From NCBI RefSeq assembly GCF_047549485.1, contig NZ_CP180191.1, positions 2,418,001-2,482,000 of the forward strand: DNA of 64,000 bases, given 5' to 3'. Source of the DNA: Piscinibacterium candidicorallinum (GTDB lineage Bacteria > Pseudomonadota > Gammaproteobacteria > Burkholderiales > Burkholderiaceae_C). The translations under genes and the position numbers were made by a program. Shown one piece after another: positions 57,763 to 64,000 of this stretch (positions are counted from its first letter, which is position 1; the number at the start of each line of letters is the position of its first letter). The notes under the pieces were generated by a model. That model made no database searches and had not been told where the DNA came from. It was given only the letters and a program-made list of their open reading frames with translations.

Positions 57763-58590
57763 TCAAAGCACGCTGATCGTCAGCCGCCCCTCGAATTCCT
57801 CGCCCGGGTCCAGGGTGATCGGCCGGCTCACGCACACCGGCTCCACGCACACGAAACGCTGCCAGTCTTCCGGCGGCAGATCGCCGATCTTGGCGGCACC
57901 GACTTCGCCCGGATTCCAGATCATCCATTCGGCAAAGCCCTCGGACGACAGCTCAAGCGTCCGCCCTGGCTGCACCAGAGTGAGATCCTCACTGTCATGC
58001 ACCAGTACCTCCACCTCGCGGCCATCGAATGCCAGCGGGGTGTCCTTGGGCAGCTCGAGCTTGCGCTTGCCGATGCGGTCGGTCATCCAGCGGCCGGACA
58101 GGCCGTCCACCCACGAAGCTGTGAGTGCAGTGGTGGCGAAATAGGGGTGCAGTCCGCCAGTCCACCAGACGCTGTCGGTGCCGACGTTCTTGATGGTGAG
58201 CGTGATCTCCAGGCTGTCTTCGTCGGCCTCGCCCAGCACGGTGAGCTCGGCCTGACCAGGCCAGCGAGGGTCGGCATTCGGCCCCAGGGTCAAGTCAGCC
58301 TGGAATTCGCTGTCATCGTTGCCGGCAGCGATGGCCCACTCCCGGGTGCGCACCAGGCCGTGCTTGGGCAGGCGGCCTGCATCGGAGAACTGCGGAAACA
58401 GCACCGGCACCCCACCGCGGATCGGTGCGCTGCCATCAAACACCGCCTTGGGACTGGTATAGAACAGCTCTCCATAGTTGCGCAGACGGCAGGCGATGAT
58501 CTGCCCGCCCAGCGCCGTCCCTTGCAGGCCGGCGCCCGCGCCAACCGCGGCCATCTTGAACTTGAAGTCGAAAAGCTTGCCACCGATCAC
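57763..58590 (-). CDS. D-hexose-6-phosphate mutarotase-type epimerase
   Basis: A 275-residue galactose-mutarotase-fold protein. The frame remains open upstream, but GTG 58590 has GGAGG at the right distance and overlaps the peptidase stop (GTGA). Residues include IRGGVPVLFPQFSD, KHGLVRTREWAI (catalytic His), GGLHPYFATT and the C-terminal CVEPVCVSRPI (Glu). It interconverts alpha and beta hexose 6-phosphates, as YeaD does. Coupling to an S9 peptidase is not a known functional pairing. Confidence 0.87.
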   Translation of the reverse strand: MIGGKLFDFKFKMAAVGAGAGLQGTALGGQIIACRLRNYGELFYTSPKAVFDGSAPIRGGVPVLFPQFSDAGRLPKHGLVRTREWAIAAGNDDSEFQADLTLGPNADPRWPGQAELTVLGEADEDSLEITLTIKNVGTDSVWWTGGLHPYFATTALTASWVDGLSGRWMTDRIGKRKLELPKDTPLAFDGREVEVLVHDSEDLTLVQPGRTLELSSEGFAEWMIWNPGEVGAAKIGDLPPEDWQRFVCVEPVCVSRPITLDPGEEFEGRLTISVL

Positions 58591-60644
58591 TTGGCGCCTC
58601 CGCCCTTCTTTCTCGCTGGCGGCTTGACCGTGCTCTTGCTGGGGTAACGCTTGAGCCAGTCGAAAAACTCGGCATACCAGAGCTTGCTGTTGCGCGGCTT
58701 GAGGATCCAGTGGTTCTCGTCCGGGAACCACACCAGGCGCGCGTCGATCTCCTGTGCCTTGAGGGTGCTGTAGTAGGCCAGACCCTGGGCATCGGGTACG
58801 CGGTAATCCAGCTGACCGTGAATGACCAGCGTGGGCGTGCTGAAGTGTCTCGCAAAGGCGTGCGGGCTCTGCTTGTGCACCTTGGCCATGTCGTCCCAGT
58901 ACCAGGCGCCCAGTTCCTTCTTGAACCATTCGGCGCCATCGCTGGCGAACATACTGACCCAGTCGTAGCAGCCGGCATGGCAGACGTAGGCCTGGTAGCG
59001 GCCGGGTTTGCAGTGTCCGTTCATCCACGCAACCATGTAGCCGCCATAGCTGCCGCCAGTGGCATAGACCCGGTTGGCGTCGATGTAGGGCTTGGTCAGC
59101 ATGTGGTCGGTGGCGGCCTCGACGTCCTGCAGCTCGAGCTCGCCCCAGCGGTGCGTGATGCTGTCCTTGTAGTCGAAGCCGAAGCTCGTGGAACCGTGAT
59201 AGTTCACGCACACCACGACATAGTCCTGCGTGCCGTTGCCGCTGGCAAAGACCTGGTTGTTCCAGCGGTAGTGGAAGGTGTCGCCACTGGCCGTGTGCGG
59301 ACCGCCATGAATGCAGTGCAGCAGCGGATACTTCTTCTTGGCATCGAAGCCCGGGGGGTAGATCACCCACATCTGCGCATCGGTACGCTTGCCGTCGATC
59401 TTCGCGCCCTTGTAGCTCACGCTCTCGTAGGGGCCGAACTTGAAGGCCTTGAGCAGTTCGTCGTTGAAGCGCTCGAGGCGCTTCGGTGTGCCTTCAGCAT
59501 CGAGGACATGGAGCCGATCCGGGTGGACCATGCTGTCTGACGTATAGACGAGCTGGCCGGCACTCACTGAGAACCCGTGCACCCAGCCACCCTGCACCAG
59601 GACCTTGGGCGTGCGGGTCTTCAGATCAAAGTGCCAGAGGTGGCAGCGGCCCAGGTCTTCGGCCATGCAGTACAAGGCATCGCCTTCCGTGCTCCAGGCA
59701 GGCACACCCACCACTTCTCGGTCCCACTTGGCCGACAGAGCCTGCCAGCGGCCGCTGGCCGCGTCGACCATGCCGAGCAGCGCCGGCGCGGTATGCCGCT
59801 TGCCGGAATGCGCGACGACGACCGCGAGCTGCTTGCCATCGGCGGCATGCACCGGGTGCCGGAAGTCCCAGTCCTTGTCCTGCACCAGCAAGCTGACCTT
59901 GCGCGTCTTCACGTCGATGCGCGACAGCGCAAAGGTGTTCAGGATGCGCTTGACGGGCAGCGGATCATGGCTGAAGACGATGTGCTTGCCGTCGGGGCTG
60001 ATGTCGTAGTCGGCGGCGCTCGCATCGGCCCGGCCCAGCTCCAATGCGCTGCCCTCGAAGAGATCGGTCACCTTGCCGGTGGCGATGTCGACCACGTGCA
60101 GGTGAATCGCACGCCCCATGGGCAGATTGTGGTCCCAGTGGCGGTACCAGTGCTCCTCGGTGACGTAGGCACTTTCCTTGCGGTCCTTGAAGGCCTTGTG
60201 CGCCTTGGTCTGCGCCTTGTCGCCCATCTCTTGCGGCCAGACCCAGGACAGGAAGGCGATGCGCTTGCCATCCGGAAACCACTTGATGCCGAAGACACCG
60301 GGCGCGTAGTCGGTCACCCTGCGGGCTTCGCCGCCGTCCGGGGCAATGACGTAGATCTGCGCGCTGTCGTCCTTCTTGCCCTCCTGCTCGCGCTTGGCCA
60401 CGAACGCAATCAGATCGCCGCGCGGGCTCCATGCTGCTTCGCCATCCTTCTCGCCGCAGGCCGTGAGTTTGCGCGGGTCGCCGCCGAAGGTCGAGAACAG
60501 CCACAGCGAACTGCTGCTCTTGTTGGCATCCATGTCGTACCGAGTCACGCTGGCCACCGCCTGAGCGCCGTCGGGTGACAGCTTTGGGGCGCCGATGCGC
60601 TCAAGCTTCCAGAGGTCTTCCACCGTGATGCGTTGCTTGCTCAT
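58587..60644 (-). CDS. S9-family prolyl oligopeptidase/acylaminoacyl-peptidase
   Basis: A 685-residue serine peptidase: N-terminal beta-propeller of WD40-like repeats (APKLSPDGAQAVASVTRYD, AWSPRGDLIAFVAKR, DISPDGKHIVFSHDP) and C-terminal alpha/beta domain with nucleophile GGSYGGYMVAWM, HGGPHTASGDTFHYRW oxyanion loop, Asp in GQLDYRVPDAQG and His in DENHWILKP. Cytoplasmic, no signal peptide. The tail RKKGGGAK is basic. The stop overlaps the mutarotase GTG start. Confidence 0.94.
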   Translation of the reverse strand: MSKQRITVEDLWKLERIGAPKLSPDGAQAVASVTRYDMDANKSSSSLWLFSTFGGDPRKLTACGEKDGEAAWSPRGDLIAFVAKREQEGKKDDSAQIYVIAPDGGEARRVTDYAPGVFGIKWFPDGKRIAFLSWVWPQEMGDKAQTKAHKAFKDRKESAYVTEEHWYRHWDHNLPMGRAIHLHVVDIATGKVTDLFEGSALELGRADASAADYDISPDGKHIVFSHDPLPVKRILNTFALSRIDVKTRKVSLLVQDKDWDFRHPVHAADGKQLAVVVAHSGKRHTAPALLGMVDAASGRWQALSAKWDREVVGVPAWSTEGDALYCMAEDLGRCHLWHFDLKTRTPKVLVQGGWVHGFSVSAGQLVYTSDSMVHPDRLHVLDAEGTPKRLERFNDELLKAFKFGPYESVSYKGAKIDGKRTDAQMWVIYPPGFDAKKKYPLLHCIHGGPHTASGDTFHYRWNNQVFASGNGTQDYVVVCVNYHGSTSFGFDYKDSITHRWGELELQDVEAATDHMLTKPYIDANRVYATGGSYGGYMVAWMNGHCKPGRYQAYVCHAGCYDWVSMFASDGAEWFKKELGAWYWDDMAKVHKQSPHAFARHFSTPTLVIHGQLDYRVPDAQGLAYYSTLKAQEIDARLVWFPDENHWILKPRNSKLWYAEFFDWLKRYPSKSTVKPPARKKGGGAK

Positions 60645-60704
60645 GCCGTCTCCGTGTTGTGCAGTGCGCCGAGTCGGCGCGCGTCCAAGTGTTGACCCCG
60701 GGCG

Positions 60705-63426
<2,722 letters not shown>

Positions 63427-63428
<2 letters not shown>

Positions 63429-64000
63429 GGCACAGGATGTTAAGGGCAACGGCAATCACAAGCCGCTGCCACCCAAGCTGCGCGCCATCGACAACGCCGA
63501 GCGCGCCACGATGCGCAAGGCGCGGGAGAGTTGGCATCTGTTCGGCATCCTTGCCGAGTTCGTCGAAAGCGCTGAAACGCTCTCCGAAGTCCGGCCCGCC
63601 GTGTCTATCTTCGGCTCGGCCCGCGTCAAGCCGGATCACCCGTACTACCAGACCACCGTGGAGCTGGCCCGCCTGCTGTCTGATGCCGGGTTTGCCGTCA
63701 TCACGGGCGGTGGCCCCGGCATCATGGAGGCCGGCAATATCGGTGCATTTGCGGGCGCTTCTCCGTCCGTGGGCCTGAACATCGAGCTGCCACACGAGCA
63801 GCACGGCAACCCGCACCAGAACATCGCCCTGCGCTTCCGGCACTTCTTCGCCCGCAAGGTGGCTTTTGTGAAGTACGCCAACGCGTTCGTGATGATGCCC
63901 GGCGGCTTCGGCACACTGGACGAGCTGTGCGAAGTGCTAACACTGGTCCAGACGGGCAAGGCCCGGCGGATGCCCATCATTCTTGTGGGTAGCGCTTTCT
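63427..64000 (+). CDS. LOG-family (cytokinin riboside phosphohydrolase-like) protein, 5' part
   Basis: From ATG 63427 the frame is open to the window edge (191 codons seen). It has AVSIFGSARVKPDHPYY, VITGGGPGIMEAGN, GLNIELPHEQHGN and MMPGGFGTLDELCEVLTLVQ, the PGGxGTxxE motif that binds nucleotide in LOG/TIGR00730 proteins. These hydrolyse nucleoside 5'-monophosphates to base and ribose phosphate. The usual start cannot be fixed: ATG 63511 (MRKARESWHLFGIL) is a possible later start that would leave room for a promoter. Confidence 0.9.

Noticed and set aside
58591..59370. Upstream extension of the mutarotase frame
   Set aside because: It lies wholly inside the S9 peptidase gene; GTG 58590 has a Shine-Dalgarno and fits the family length.

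Overview
The window is high-GC DNA from a betaproteobacterium, probably Burkholderiales or a close relative. The evidence is the preserved housekeeping order leuC-leuD-leuB / asd / fimV / truA-trpF-trpB-trpA-accD / folC-dedD-cvpA-purF / metZ, the rpsA-ihfB-lapA-lapB block, and the sequence character of PurF, RpsA and FimV. Genus cannot be fixed from the sequence alone.

Region 1 (1 to about 11,740) is a mobile island whose left end lies outside the window. It carries the start of a type I restriction-modification methylase (hsdM), a small regulatory block (winged-helix protein, ATGA-coupled small ORF, AlpA-type regulator), an AP2-domain protein, and a tightly overlapping type VI secretion cassette: VgrG, DUF4123 adaptor, DUF3304 lipoprotein (likely immunity), DUF2235/Tle lipase and PAAR tip. 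A P4-type integrase closes the island. Just beyond it is a 14-bp fragment matching a tRNA-Ser 3' end followed by a terminator, which is the expected remnant of an attachment site.

Region 2 (11.8-24.7 kb) is chromosomal: a patatin-like lipoprotein, a Fur-box-controlled iron-binding protein, cysM, a helix-hairpin-helix protein, lapB, lapA, ihfB, rpsA, a conserved protein of unknown function, and a three-gene set of a Tat-leader protein, GMC oxidoreductase and lipase.

Region 3 (24.9-49.4 kb) is a long minus-strand run for methionine, purine, folate, tryptophan, fatty-acid, leucine, aspartate-family and chorismate synthesis, plus FimV, a sugar/aromatic MFS permease, a LysE exporter, an LplT-PlsC lysophospholipid transporter/acyltransferase fusion and a CBS protein.

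Region 4 (49.4-64 kb) is mixed: MetY and a hydrolase, an Mpo1-like protein, a second GMC oxidoreductase, an EamA exporter, a two-domain sulfurtransferase, a ZIP metal transporter, a dienelactone hydrolase, a mutarotase, an S9 peptidase, DNA polymerase I and the start of a LOG-family gene. The LOG start codon overlaps that of divergent polA.

The most unexpected structure outside the genes is a family of short hairpin-forming intergenic repeats. They sit in all four of the longer convergent gaps (14.75, 24.75, 52.0 and 55.75 kb) and in two tandem gaps (trpB-trpA and MFS-aroC). In the island, a four-copy AAAACGTCCG array lies just upstream of hsdM.
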